This document shows, piece by piece, positions 6,622-14,786 of a stretch of DNA of 46,040 nucleotides. Within the stretch, counting starts at the first letter, position 1; every line of letters starts with the position of its first letter. Under the pieces are notes generated by a model. It saw only the letters and a program-made list of their open reading frames with translations, made no database searches and was not told the origin of the DNA. The stretch spans positions 1 to 46,040 of the forward strand of contig CAMWRX010000014.1 in assembly GCA_947176765.1 (NCBI GenBank). The letters are read 5' to 3'. The translations under genes and the position numbers were made by a program. This DNA comes from an uncultured bacterium. Lineage in GTDB: Bacteria; Bacillota; Clostridia; Oscillospirales; Oscillospiraceae.

Positions 6622-9153
6622 TTATTCATATGCGATTGCGGTGATGACTACCTCCCGGTTAACCCCTGTGGTCACAGTATCCATGATGACCCTGCGCACA
6701 TCATCGCTTACCCCATTCAACAGATTATTGATACCATAAGTCATTAAAATCTGCAGCGCCGCCGATGCCTCAATGTCCATGTTCTTCAATGCCGCCTTCA
6801 CGCCCTTGCGGATTTCCGCCGCCCTGGCCTCCAATTTCTTTTCCTGCTTAGCCTTTATCTCTGCCTTGCTGGCCAGGTGCCAACCCGTGACTGTGATGCT
6901 GGAGGTGTCGCCCGGCGTTCCCATGACGATGTTCCATCCACGGAATACCAACTCACCATACAACTGACGAAGCTCAAGGGGCTGTCCTCCCGCATCTATA
7001 ATCTTGCGCTTATAGTCATTATAGATGGTCTCAAACTTCACCGTAAGAGGCTCCACCGTGTTGCCGTCCACATCCAGCTGCTGGCCATCACTCTGAGGCT
7101 CTTCCACCATGAACTCAGAGATGTACCAATCAACGGGGTCTCCGCTGATGATTTGGTGGACTTCCTCAGACTGAGTGAGCTTGATGAGGCCACACACTGC
7201 CTTTTGCTTGTGGAGCTCTCCAGGAGGGTATGCCCTGACATTGCTCTCGAAATAAGCACAGAAAGTACTATAAACCTCAGGGTGTGTGTAACCGTTATCC
7301 GTGCACCAGTCTGTATATTCCTTCCACATCGGACGCAGTTGCACCTTATTAGTCAGCGCTTGACCAACGATGTAGTTTTCTTTGATGAAGCAACCAATGC
7401 GGTCGCTTTTTTCTTTATTCTTTACGAGCGCTGCTTGGACACATGGAGGGTCACAGAACTTCCTGCCATTTTTGATATAACTCTTGTAGCCCTCAATCAT
7501 GAAATTTATCAGCGTGGACTTTGCGGATTCCGTCGACAGTTTTGCATCAATTTCATAATCTATGTTTGAAGCGGTGATCTTGTAGTCGCACGGCAATACT
7601 TGGATAGTTCCACGGGCAAATACCGTTTGGTCCGTTACCCGCAACGGGTGGTTTGTATCGATGATGAGCGTGGCACGAGCATCCTTGTTTTGAATCCCCT
7701 CATAGAGCTGACGGGATTGATAGCTCTCTCCTCCCGTCAACTGTTTCACGAGCGACCAGTTAATCTTCATGTCCCTTTCTGGCTCAGACGCAAACAGCAG
7801 GCGGGCATATTTAATCATTGCCAATGATGGCGTAGGTGCACTGTCATCAGACACTTTTGCAGGTACACCGATAAACTTATTAGACAGAACCTGAGCCAAC
7901 CCATTTTCTTCACCCTTGCCCAGACATTTTACCAGGGCTTTCACAATAGTCGATTTGCCGTTGTTGGTAGTTTGACCCCACATCTCGCACATCGTCTTCG
8001 TGATTGCATTGAGGTCAAGACCGACCCCTAAAACCTGCGCCAAAAAGTCCCTCAAGTCTGCCCGGTCGCACACAAACTGATTGATGAACTTATCTACATT
8101 CTCATCTTTTGCTTCCGGATCATAGCGTGTTGGGGCGTAAACGCTGATGTAGTCTGTAGGAAGGGCAGAGCGGAATTCTTCTTTTTTGAAATCATAGAGC
8201 CCGTTAATCAGTGGCAGCAGGGAACCGGTGCGCTCCAAGTTGTTCATCTCCACTGCGCAGGCTTCTTTCTTTTCCTTCACACGACGAACGATTTCGTTCC
8301 TGTCATGTCCGGCATACCCCCTGTATCGCTTTCCAAGGACTTCCTTGTAGTATGACATGACACCGTTGCGCTTATCCTCAATATCCTGAGGTGAACCTTC
8401 CTTTGGCTCTGCTGATTTCGGTGGACGGCCAGGGCCTTTCTTTTCCTTTGCCTTGGTGGGGATTTTATCCATTGCCCGTCCGATGTTTTCAGCGAATTGG
8501 TCAATTGCCATTTTGAGCTTAATGTCTTTCTTGTCTTTCAGCCAATACGAGGCTGTGGTGTGTTGCACCTTGTCCTTCCCTACTTGTGTGAGTATATGAC
8601 CTTCGCCCTGAGCTGTGTCAATACAATACTTGTATCCGCACTCGTCAATCCACATCTGTGCCATGGGGCCAATTTCCTGTTTATATCTTTTTGTGTCCGC
8701 CCAATCAAAGAAAAAATCGGGGACAATAATGCAGAACTTGCCATATTCGTCCTTATAGAACTTTTGCTCGAATTGGCTCAGGCTGTAAAAGTATGTGTGC
8801 TCAAAAATGGCATATTTGAGGTAATCGTCAATCCTGTACAGCCTGCGCTCATAGCATGCCCTGTACCACTCATCAAACAGATCCTCTTGATAGCTGTTCG
8901 CCTCATCCAACGTGATAGGGCACGCATCGATATCGACCCCCGGCTCCTTATCCAGACCGATGCACTCAGCTTCTAATGTCGGCCCGCTCATAAGATACCA
9001 TCCGACAAACAGGGCCGCTTGATACTCAGCCGCCTCATCTGCTGTGGTAGGACAGCTCTCGATATCCACTCCATCTTCCAGCTCCAGACCGGCGCATTCG
9101 TTTTCCAGCATCCACGCCATCGCCGCTTTATTCTCATATGCGTTCATTGTCAC
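6622..9153 (-). CDS. SF3 (D5/P4-type) phage replication helicase
   Basis: This 843-residue protein carries the SF3 helicase core of D5/P4-like phage primase-helicases. The Walker A is GQTTNNGKST (about 390), the B region follows as LLFASEPERD, and motif C is ATLIIDTNH. It unwinds DNA at phage replication start. Residues 1-95 contain two ~40-residue repeats with GVDIESCP and GVDIDACP cores. An AT-hook-like KKGPGRPPK lies near 240. I see no clear primase motifs, so the priming domain may be diverged or absent. AGGAGG suits either GTG 9153 or ATG 9147. It diverges from the repressor gene and has the conserved upstream element. Confidence 0.85.
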   Translation of the reverse strand: MTMNAYENKAAMAWMLENECAGLELEDGVDIESCPTTADEAAEYQAALFVGWYLMSGPTLEAECIGLDKEPGVDIDACPITLDEANSYQEDLFDEWYRACYERRLYRIDDYLKYAIFEHTYFYSLSQFEQKFYKDEYGKFCIIVPDFFFDWADTKRYKQEIGPMAQMWIDECGYKYCIDTAQGEGHILTQVGKDKVQHTTASYWLKDKKDIKLKMAIDQFAENIGRAMDKIPTKAKEKKGPGRPPKSAEPKEGSPQDIEDKRNGVMSYYKEVLGKRYRGYAGHDRNEIVRRVKEKKEACAVEMNNLERTGSLLPLINGLYDFKKEEFRSALPTDYISVYAPTRYDPEAKDENVDKFINQFVCDRADLRDFLAQVLGVGLDLNAITKTMCEMWGQTTNNGKSTIVKALVKCLGKGEENGLAQVLSNKFIGVPAKVSDDSAPTPSLAMIKYARLLFASEPERDMKINWSLVKQLTGGESYQSRQLYEGIQNKDARATLIIDTNHPLRVTDQTVFARGTIQVLPCDYKITASNIDYEIDAKLSTESAKSTLINFMIEGYKSYIKNGRKFCDPPCVQAALVKNKEKSDRIGCFIKENYIVGQALTNKVQLRPMWKEYTDWCTDNGYTHPEVYSTFCAYFESNVRAYPPGELHKQKAVCGLIKLTQSEEVHQIISGDPVDWYISEFMVEEPQSDGQQLDVDGNTVEPLTVKFETIYNDYKRKIIDAGGQPLELRQLYGELVFRGWNIVMGTPGDTSSITVTGWHLASKAEIKAKQEKKLEARAAEIRKGVKAALKNMDIEASAALQILMTYGINNLLNGVSDDVRRVIMDTVTTGVNREVVITAIAYE

Positions 9154-9180
9154 ATGAACCTCCTTTTTGCTAATCTAATT

Positions 9181-9250
9181 TTACAATAGGCGGTTCCGAT
9201 TTCATTTATCACGCCAACACCGGTTCTGTTTGTGTCTAAAGTGTAAACAA
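9181..9250 (-). promoter_or_regulatory. Conserved phage upstream element, copy 2
   Basis: TTACAATAGGCGG (9181-9193) and TAAAGTGTAAACAA (9237-9250) match the copy at 5201-5270 with exactly the same spacing, while the 43 bases between them differ. This conservation points to a shared promoter/activator architecture for the helicase and the 578-residue protein. Confidence 0.55.
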
Positions 9251-9313
9251 TAACAAAAATTGCTCGTTCTCGTTTCTGAGAATCAGTTTTTGAGCGTTTG
9301 AACAATGTTTTTA

Positions 9314-9342
9314 TTGACTTTTCGTTGTTTATGTGTTATAAT
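9314..9342 (+). promoter_or_regulatory. Promoter of the XRE repressor-like gene
   Basis: TTGACT (9314-9319) and TATAAT (9337-9342) are separated by 17 bases, a near-consensus vegetative promoter reading away from the helicase gene and ending about 29 bases before the ATG. Confidence 0.85.
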
Positions 9343-9370
9343 AGCCTCATCAAACAAAGGAGGTGACACA

Positions 9371-9925
9371 ATGACGGGTGATGAGTTAAAGGAGGCGAGA
9401 GTTGGCTGTAATATGAGCCGGGAAGACCTGGGCAACATGTTGGGCGTGTCTGCCCAGGTCATCGGGGCCTGGGAGCGTCTTGGACAAAAGCACATTGCGG
9501 TGTCGCTGCCCAGAGAATCGGCGGCCACCCGAAAGGCAAAGCAGCGGCTCCCGGTCATCATGAACTTCATGATGGCCACAGGCGTAATCTGCATGGCTGC
9601 AAGGGATCAGAACGACCTGGTGCCTGCGCCTCAGGATTGGTTACCGCTTATCTCTGAGGGTGATCCATTGGCTTTGACCCCTGAGCCTGCTGTGGAAGGC
9701 GACATGGTTCTGCTTAAAGATGCCACTGGGGATCTCTCCATAGTGGCAAGGGTCATGGTGGAGAGGGAGGCAGGTAAGTTGATGTGCTTTGTGCGCCCGT
9801 ACCAGGTCATGGAGCTGCCGCCGCCGGACCGTTACAGAACCATCGAATATTGCATGCATAAAATGCACGATGGCGTGCCTGACCGGGTGGAATGGTCGAG
9901 TGTGGTGCCGCCGGATTTGGTCTGA
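9371..9925 (+). CDS. XRE-family phage repressor-like regulator
   Basis: This 184-residue protein has an N-terminal helix-turn-helix (MTGDELKEARVGCNMSREDL, then GVSAQVIGAWERLG, about residues 1-40) typical of phage XRE regulators. A C-terminal part of about 100 residues (PEPAVEGDMVLLKDATGDLS onward) may dimerise or bind an effector, and may be a remote S24-like beta domain without visible Ser-Lys residues. AAAGGAGGTGACACA precedes ATG 9371. It is the only plus-strand gene of the element and diverges from the helicase, as in a lysogeny switch. It is the last gene before the element's right end. Repressor function is inferred. Confidence 0.7.
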   Translation: MTGDELKEARVGCNMSREDLGNMLGVSAQVIGAWERLGQKHIAVSLPRESAATRKAKQRLPVIMNFMMATGVICMAARDQNDLVPAPQDWLPLISEGDPLALTPEPAVEGDMVLLKDATGDLSIVARVMVEREAGKLMCFVRPYQVMELPPPDRYRTIEYCMHKMHDGVPDRVEWSSVVPPDLV

Positions 9926-10039
9926 TGCGGCCATTGAGAGCCGTATTGAGGGAGGGGTGAGAACAAAACGGTAGAGCCGCTACATTATAATATAGTAATG
10001 GGCGGCTTGAGAGCCCTTTGAGAAGGAGGATTGAGAGCA

Positions 10040-10076
10040 AAAAAAAAGAGGCCCCCTTGACTTTGACAGGGGCCTG
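10040..10076. terminator. Hairpin terminator at the element end
   Basis: AGGCCCC (10049-10055) and GGGGCCT (10069-10075) form a stem. Nine T follow on the minus strand, and CTTTTT follows farther on the plus strand. It probably stops transcription entering the element from the host side, and perhaps also the repressor transcript. Confidence 0.6.
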
Positions 10077-10165
10077 TGCTATGCTTTTTATGCTGTTCCC
10101 AATTATGACAGACATGGCCAAATTGAGAACAGAAAACAGGGAAGAAAACACCCGAAAAAGTGAGC

Positions 10166-10200
10166 GAATATGGTGAAAAAGTCCCGATATGGTGAACAAG
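10166..10200. other. Probable attachment site region (right end of element)
   Basis: Phage-like sequence gives way to the yebC reading frame within this stretch. ATATGGTGAA occurs twice, at 10168 and 10187, 19 bases apart; the second copy is inside the yebC frame. The exact crossover cannot be fixed without the left end. Confidence 0.5.
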
Positions 10201-10275
10201 AACATGGAAAAGCTCATCGACACCATGGAGGATAACGACGACGTGCAGAACGTCTGGCACAACTGGGACATCTGA
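10180..10275 (+). pseudogene. yebC: 3' fragment of yebC (PmpR-family regulator)
   Basis: An open frame ending TGA at 10275 reads ...NKNMEKLIDTMEDNDDVQ then NVWHNWDI, the hallmark C-terminus of YebC/DUF28 proteins, which are about 240 residues long and assist translation or regulate transcription. Only about the last 30 codons are here. Upstream of 10180 the homology stops and phage sequence begins. With many integrases that target gene ends, the element carries a copy of the 3' end so that an intact gene is restored at the other junction. That would place the working yebC beyond the left edge, on the same strand. The fragment itself is probably not translated. Confidence 0.8.
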
Positions 10276-10312
10276 CGGCTGTCATACTCAAAACAAAAGA
10301 GGAGAGACTACC

Positions 10313-10537
10313 ATGGACATCAAAAAGACCATTGAGGACATTGTTGAAAAGCTCAAAAAGGACGATGGCCTGAAAAAGCAGTTCCTCAGCGACCCCGCGG
10401 GCGCGCTGAAGAAGCTCACCGGCATCGACATCCCCACCGACCAGCTGGACAGCGTGGTGTCCGGAGTGAAGGCCAAGCTCACCGCCGACAATGTGGGCGA
10501 CGCCGTCAAGGGCCTGGGCAATCTGTTCAAGAAGTGA
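10313..10537 (+). CDS. Small helical Nif11/NHLP-leader-like protein
   Basis: This 74-residue protein begins MDIKKTIEDIVEKLKKDDGL and contains DPAGALKKLTGIDIPTDQLD, a segment resembling the helical part of Nif11/nitrile-hydratase-leader-like peptides. It has no Cys core and ends in a basic LGNLFKK. An AAAGAGGAGAG ribosome site lies before ATG 10313, and a strong terminator follows. In relatives such small proteins often occur alone, with no modification enzyme next to them, as here. A peptide-natural-product leader role is therefore not supported and the function is unknown. It originally lay just downstream of yebC. Confidence 0.7.
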   Translation: MDIKKTIEDIVEKLKKDDGLKKQFLSDPAGALKKLTGIDIPTDQLDSVVSGVKAKLTADNVGDAVKGLGNLFKK

Positions 10538-10540
10538 AAA

Positions 10541-10580
10541 AAGAACTCCCGCCGTTTCCACGGCGGGAGTTCTTTATTCT
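10541..10580. terminator. Bidirectional terminator
   Basis: AAGAACTCCCGCCGT (10541-10555) and its perfect complement (10560-10574) make a 15-bp stem with loop TTCC. T-rich on the plus side and preceded by A-run for the minus side, it serves the 74-residue gene and the convergent GNAT gene. Confidence 0.9.
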
Positions 10581-11071
10581 TTGCGTTCGTAAATCATCCT
10601 CAGCTCCGTATTTGGGCCGCCCAGCGTCACCTCCGCCAACCCGCCGTCAAAGCGGAAGCCGTACCGCTCATAGAAACGGATGGCCCGGTCATTGCCCTTC
10701 AGCACCCAGACGGCGATCTTTTGGTAATCGGAAAGCCGTTCAAAGGCGGCGTTCATCAGCTCATAGCCAACCTTTTGGCCCTGGTACTTTTTCAGGACAT
10801 AGATGGCAAAGACCTCGCCGTGCCCCGGCAGGGTTTCGTCCCGGTAGGCGCCGCAGCCCACAAAGCCAATGACCCTCTCCCCGTCCTTGGCTACCAGGAT
10901 GTTGTCAGGCCAACGGCGGGCGATCGCGGTGCATTTTTCCAGGGTAATACCTTCCAGATAGTCCGCGTCAATCAATCCCGGATAAGTCTCATGCCAGGAT
11001 TTGTAATGCACATACCCCTTGCCGTCGATCTCCCCTTCGCTCTCCATCGGCTTGATGGTATATCCGCCCAT
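10574..11071 (-). CDS. GNAT family N-acetyltransferase
   Basis: This 165-residue protein has the GNAT fold. The beta4/motif A region reads VFAIYVLKKYQGQKVGYELMNAAFE (acetyl-CoA binding, Q-x-x-G-x style), and motif B is AIRFYERYGFRFDGG. Such enzymes move an acetyl group from acetyl-CoA to an amine; the substrate cannot be told. ATG 11071 lies 5 bases outside the leuA frame end, so it is translationally coupled to leuA. The longer frame to 11170 just overlaps leuA. It shares leuA's T-box-controlled transcript and ends at the bidirectional terminator. Confidence 0.85.
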   Translation of the reverse strand: MGGYTIKPMESEGEIDGKGYVHYKSWHETYPGLIDADYLEGITLEKCTAIARRWPDNILVAKDGERVIGFVGCGAYRDETLPGHGEVFAIYVLKKYQGQKVGYELMNAAFERLSDYQKIAVWVLKGNDRAIRFYERYGFRFDGGLAEVTLGGPNTELRMIYERKE

Positions 11072-11075
11072 TGCT

Positions 11076-12776
11076 TTACTTCTTCTGCAAAGAGCGGTTA
11101 ATAGCGCACAAAATCGCCCTGAGCGACGCCCGGTTGATGTTGTGGCTCTTGCCCACGCCGAACACGTCACAGCCCTCTGGATCCTTCAGGTGGATGTAGC
11201 ACACCGCCTGGGTGTCCGAGCCGGAGGAAATGGCGTGTTCCTTGTAGTCCACAAACTGGTAGCCCTCGATGTGCCCCTCGGGCAGATCGTGGAGGGCGTT
11301 AAAGAAGGCGTCGATGGGGCCATTGCCCTCTCCCCTGGCGGCCATGACCTTCCCGTTGTAACCCACCTCGCCGATGAACACCACCTGGCTGACGTCCCCG
11401 TGGCGGCCGTCCTCCAGGAAGGAGTGGCGCTCCAACTGATAGGTCTTGGGGACGGACAGATACTCCTGGTCGAACAGGGCGAAGATCTGGTCGGGCTTCA
11501 GCTCGGTGCCCAGCCGGTCGGTCTCCTTCTGTACCACCGCGCCGAACTCGGCGTGCATGGCCTTTGGCAGGTCGTAGCCGAAGCTCTGCATCATGACGAA
11601 GGCCGCGCCCCCCTTGCCGGACTGGGAGTTGATGCGGATGATGGGCTCGTACTGCCGCCCCACGTCGGCGGGGTCGATGGGCAGGTAGGGCACCTCCCAC
11701 ATATCGGTGCCGCTCTCCTGCATATAGTGCACGCCCTTGTTGATGGCGTCCTGGTGGCTGCCGGAGAAGGCGGTGAACACAAGCTGGCCCACGTAGGGCT
11801 GGCGCTCCCCCACCTTCATCTTGGTGCAGCGCTCGTACATATCCCGGATTTTATTGATGTCGTGGAAGTCCAGCTTCGGGTCCACCCCCTGGGTCCACAT
11901 ATTCATGGCGAGAGTGACCATGTCCACGTTGCCGGTGCGCTCGCCGTTGCCGAACAGGGTGGCCTCCACCCGCTCGGCCCCCGCCAGCAGGCCCATCTCG
12001 GTGGTGGCCACGCCGGTGCCCCGGTCATTGTGGGGGTGGAGGGAGATGATGGCCCGCTCCCGGCCGGGGAGGTTTCGGATAAAGTACTCCATCATGTCGG
12101 CAAACTGGTTGGGCATACAGTTCTCCACGGTGGTGGGCAGGTTGAGGATGACGGGCTGCTCCGCGGTGGCGTGGAGGTGATCCAGGACAGCGGCGCAGAT
12201 CTCCACGGCGTAGTCCATCTCGGTGCCCATGAACGACTCCGGGGAGTATTCATACCGCAGATTCATACCACTTGCGATCACCGGCTGGGCCATCTCGTAG
12301 ATCAGGTCAGCGGCGTCGGTGGCGATTTTGGTGATGCCCGGGCAGTCCATGTGAAACACCACCTTGCGCTGGAGGGTGGAGGTGGAGTTATAAAAGTGGA
12401 GGATGACGTTCTTGGCCCCCTGAATGGCCTCGAAGGTCTTGCGGATCAGGTGCTCCCGGGCCTGCACCAGCACCTGGATGGTCACGTCGTCGGGGATGTG
12501 CCCCCCCTCGATCAGCTCCCGGCAGATCTCGTACTCCGTCTCGGAAGCGGACGGGAAGCCGATCTCGATCTCCTTCACGCCGATGTCCACCAGCGTGTGG
12601 AAATACTCCAGCTTTTCTTTCAGGTTCATGGGGTCGATGAGGGCCTGGTTGCCGTCCCGCAGATCCACAGAGCACCACACCGGCGCCTTGGTGATGACCT
12701 TGTCCGGCCAGGTGCGCCCCTCAATGGGCTGGGGGGTGAACGGGATGTACTTCTCAAATCCGGGCTTCAAATTCAT
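11076..12776 (-). CDS. leuA: 2-isopropylmalate synthase
   Basis: This 566-residue enzyme condenses acetyl-CoA with 2-oxoisovalerate, the first committed step of leucine synthesis. The catalytic TIM barrel shows the opening VDLRDGNQALIDPM and the metal-binding HPHNDRGTG. The C-terminal domain (about 430-560) carries the leucine-feedback regulatory region. Length and the N-terminal KPGFEKYIPF sequence match the longer type-2 (LeuA2) form. Its leader is a T-box riboswitch, so transcription should rise when tRNA-Leu is uncharged. No other leu gene is adjacent. The GNAT gene follows at once. Confidence 0.95.
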   Translation of the reverse strand: MNLKPGFEKYIPFTPQPIEGRTWPDKVITKAPVWCSVDLRDGNQALIDPMNLKEKLEYFHTLVDIGVKEIEIGFPSASETEYEICRELIEGGHIPDDVTIQVLVQAREHLIRKTFEAIQGAKNVILHFYNSTSTLQRKVVFHMDCPGITKIATDAADLIYEMAQPVIASGMNLRYEYSPESFMGTEMDYAVEICAAVLDHLHATAEQPVILNLPTTVENCMPNQFADMMEYFIRNLPGRERAIISLHPHNDRGTGVATTEMGLLAGAERVEATLFGNGERTGNVDMVTLAMNMWTQGVDPKLDFHDINKIRDMYERCTKMKVGERQPYVGQLVFTAFSGSHQDAINKGVHYMQESGTDMWEVPYLPIDPADVGRQYEPIIRINSQSGKGGAAFVMMQSFGYDLPKAMHAEFGAVVQKETDRLGTELKPDQIFALFDQEYLSVPKTYQLERHSFLEDGRHGDVSQVVFIGEVGYNGKVMAARGEGNGPIDAFFNALHDLPEGHIEGYQFVDYKEHAISSGSDTQAVCYIHLKDPEGCDVFGVGKSHNINRASLRAILCAINRSLQKK

Positions 12777-12811
12777 GGCTGCTTCCTCCTTTGGATTTTC
12801 CGGGGGACAAA

Positions 12812-13085
12812 GAAAACGCCCCCGACAATGATGTCAGGGGCGTAATAAAATACTACTACGCGGTACCACCCTAATTCCGCGCACGGTCACCCAATGCGCG
12901 CTCTCGGCCTCCAACAAGGCCATGACCTGTAACGGGGTCTCCCGTCCGGCCCTACTTGAAGTTCAGGCCGGCGGCTCCGGGGCCAGTATCCACGCGGCAT
13001 CTCGCGCCGGTTCGCACCAACCACCGGCTCTCTGAGCGAGGGGAAACCGCGTCTTGTTCCCATCAACGCCTTTTGCTTGTCTGAC
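12812..13085 (-). ncRNA. T-box riboswitch of leuA
   Basis: The minus strand carries the T-box sequence AGGGTGGTACCGCG (12872-12859), a distal AGAGAG plus GGTGCGAA region typical of Stem I (around 13000-13045), and a terminator. The terminator arms are 12816-12827 and 12832-12843, followed by TTTTC. A candidate specifier CTG (Leu) lies in GGATACTGG at about 12985-12993. It fits control by tRNA-Leu charging. Confidence 0.9.
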
Positions 13086-13145
13086 ATTATACCGTGGGGG
13101 CGGGGCTTTTGTCAAGCCCCACTTTCCCCCAGGGTATGGCGGGGC

Positions 13146-13838
13146 TCACTCCACCGCGATATAGACATCCATCCATTGGGTGCCATTGCCGTCCACATAC
13201 TCATGCTCATAGCACGGGATGATGGAGGGATCATACTTCTCTTTGATCCCGTTGATGGCCGTATAGGTGAGCAGCGCCTTATAGGCGTTGGGGATCACGG
13301 TGAACTCCTCGCCCGGGACCTTTTCCAGCGTGATGGTAACATACCGCTGCCTGCCCTGCGCGCATATCTCGGCGTCGATCCCGCCGATCTCCTGGCCGTC
13401 GTTGAGGACCAGCGCCGCCCCATATCCGCGCATATGGAACACGCTCCTCTGCTCCTGGGAGACTTGGGGAAAGTCCCAGCCGATGATGCGCGGATGCTCC
13501 ATGCCCAGCTTTTCCGCCCATCTGCCCACATGGGTCAGCGCGTCCTCCTCCGGCTCGCGGCTGATCGCCACGTAGCTGATATAGCGGAACGGCTCCACGG
13601 TGACCAGCCTGATTTCAGAGTAACGCTCACTGCTGTAATCCATCTGCTCCCGCAGCATCTGATCCAGGGAGCAGTTAAACGTCTTGCACAGCTCCAGCAG
13701 CTTCTCGATCTCCGGCAGGACCTCCCCCTGCTCCCACTTTGAGATGGTCTGCCGGCTGACATTCAGCTTTTCCGCAAGCTGCTCCTGGGTCATGCCCGCC
13801 ATCTTCCTCAAGACCTGTAGATTTTTCCCGAAATACAT
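13146..13838 (-). CDS. HTH regulator with GyrI-like effector domain
   Basis: This 230-residue protein joins an N-terminal XRE helix-turn-helix (LRKMAGMTQEQLAEKLNVSR, then QTISKWEQGEVLPE) to a C-terminal GyrI-like effector-binding domain of about 150 residues. That domain starts at VTVEPFRYISYVAISREPEE and ends YVDGNGTQWMDVYIAVE. Such proteins bind small, often hydrophobic, molecules and regulate nearby or stress genes. AGCAAGGAGGAAGCAACG precedes ATG 13838. It stands alone between hpf and the leuA leader. The ligand is unknown. Confidence 0.8.
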   Translation of the reverse strand: MYFGKNLQVLRKMAGMTQEQLAEKLNVSRQTISKWEQGEVLPEIEKLLELCKTFNCSLDQMLREQMDYSSERYSEIRLVTVEPFRYISYVAISREPEEDALTHVGRWAEKLGMEHPRIIGWDFPQVSQEQRSVFHMRGYGAALVLNDGQEIGGIDAEICAQGRQRYVTITLEKVPGEEFTVIPNAYKALLTYTAINGIKEKYDPSIIPCYEHEYVDGNGTQWMDVYIAVE

Positions 13839-13941
13839 CGTTGCTTCCTCCTTGCTTTTGATGAAAGCATTATCTCATCCAAACCCATTTCGGTCTACAG
13901 CTCCCTGCGTGCTTTTTTGCCCCATCGCGCACCCACAGGTT

Positions 13942-13980
13942 GCGGCGGGCGGCAAGAGAAATTCTCCTGCCGCCCGCCGC
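13942..13980 (-). terminator. GC-rich hairpin after hpf
   Basis: GCGGCGGGCGGCA (13942-13954) and its complement (13968-13980) form a 13-bp stem. There is no T-run, so it may be a transcript-stabilising or weak terminator hairpin between hpf and the HTH-GyrI gene. Confidence 0.5.
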
Positions 13981-14007
13981 TTATCTGTCTATATCACGAA
14001 AAGCCCA

Positions 14008-14553
14008 TCAGCCCTCATCCTCGATGAGGCCGTAGCCGCCGTCGTTGCGCTTATACACCACGGCGAACGCGCCGCCGTCCTCGTCCTTGAAGGCGAAGAA
14101 GTTGTGGCCCAGCAGATCCATTTGCAGGATGGCCTCATCCACCGTCATGGGCTTGAGGGGGAACTTCTTGGTGCGCACCACCTGGTACTCGCCCTCCTCC
14201 GGCTCGGGCACGAAGGAGGTCTCCTCCCCTGCCGCCTCGGGCTGTGGGGCAAACGCACCCTGGCGCAGGCGCTTCTCCAGGCGGGTCTTGTGCTTGCGCA
14301 GCTGGCGCTCCATGGAGGTGACCGCCGCGTCCACCGAGGCAAACATATCCGACGTACTCTCCGCCACCCGGAGGATGGTGCTGCCGGAACGGATGGTCAG
14401 CTCCACCTTGTTCCGGTCCTTTTCCACAGAAAAGACCAGCTTGGCCTCCGCCTCGGTCTTGAAGTAACGGTCCAGCTTGCCTACCTTCTTCTCCGCGTAG
14501 TTGTGGACGGACTTGGGCAGGTTGACCTTTTTGTCTGTGAACGTAAACTTCAT
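14008..14553 (-). CDS. hpf: Ribosome hibernation promoting factor, long form
   Basis: This 181-residue protein binds ribosomes in stationary phase and joins them into 100S dimers. Residues 1-95 form the HPF/YfiA domain (MKFTFTDKKVNLPKSVHNYA...). A linker rich in Glu/Pro follows. The C-terminal dimerisation domain (about 125-181) contains VRTKKFPLKPMTVDEAILQM and LLGHNFFAFKDEDGGAFAVVY. Length fits the long form of Firmicutes. A ribosome site GAAAGGAGC lies before ATG 14553. A promoter with TTGCCT and TATAAT spaced by 18 is visible upstream. Confidence 0.93.
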   Translation of the reverse strand: MKFTFTDKKVNLPKSVHNYAEKKVGKLDRYFKTEAEAKLVFSVEKDRNKVELTIRSGSTILRVAESTSDMFASVDAAVTSMERQLRKHKTRLEKRLRQGAFAPQPEAAGEETSFVPEPEEGEYQVVRTKKFPLKPMTVDEAILQMDLLGHNFFAFKDEDGGAFAVVYKRNDGGYGLIEDEG

Positions 14554-14599
14554 GTGCTCAGCTCCTTTCGGTTGGGGGGCGGTGCGCCCCTGTAACTGT

Positions 14600-14629
14600 A
14601 TTATAGCACAATTATATACAAATAGGCAA
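14600..14629 (-). promoter_or_regulatory. hpf promoter
   Basis: Minus-strand TTGCCT (14629-14624) and TATAAT (14605-14600) with 18-base spacing. The rest of the gap up to 14770 holds GC-rich inverted repeats (CCATGGG, GGGCCCGCC) but no ORF. Confidence 0.6.
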
Positions 14630-14786
14630 TTCTTTTTTTGTATCTTTTTACCCTTCTGGCGGGATTTTTATCCGCCGGCTTGGGGAGCCGCCAGTCACCG
14701 CCGCGGCGGCGGGCGCATACCCATGGGTTGGGGCCCGCCGCCCCCGGAGGGCCCCGCCTAAAATAAGAAAAAGAGAGGAGAATTGG

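Noticed and set aside
11019-12845. 608-residue frame antisense to leuA
   Set aside because: It is a GC-driven mirror of the leuA frame, His/Val/Leu-rich, with no ribosome site. It reads through the T-box region.
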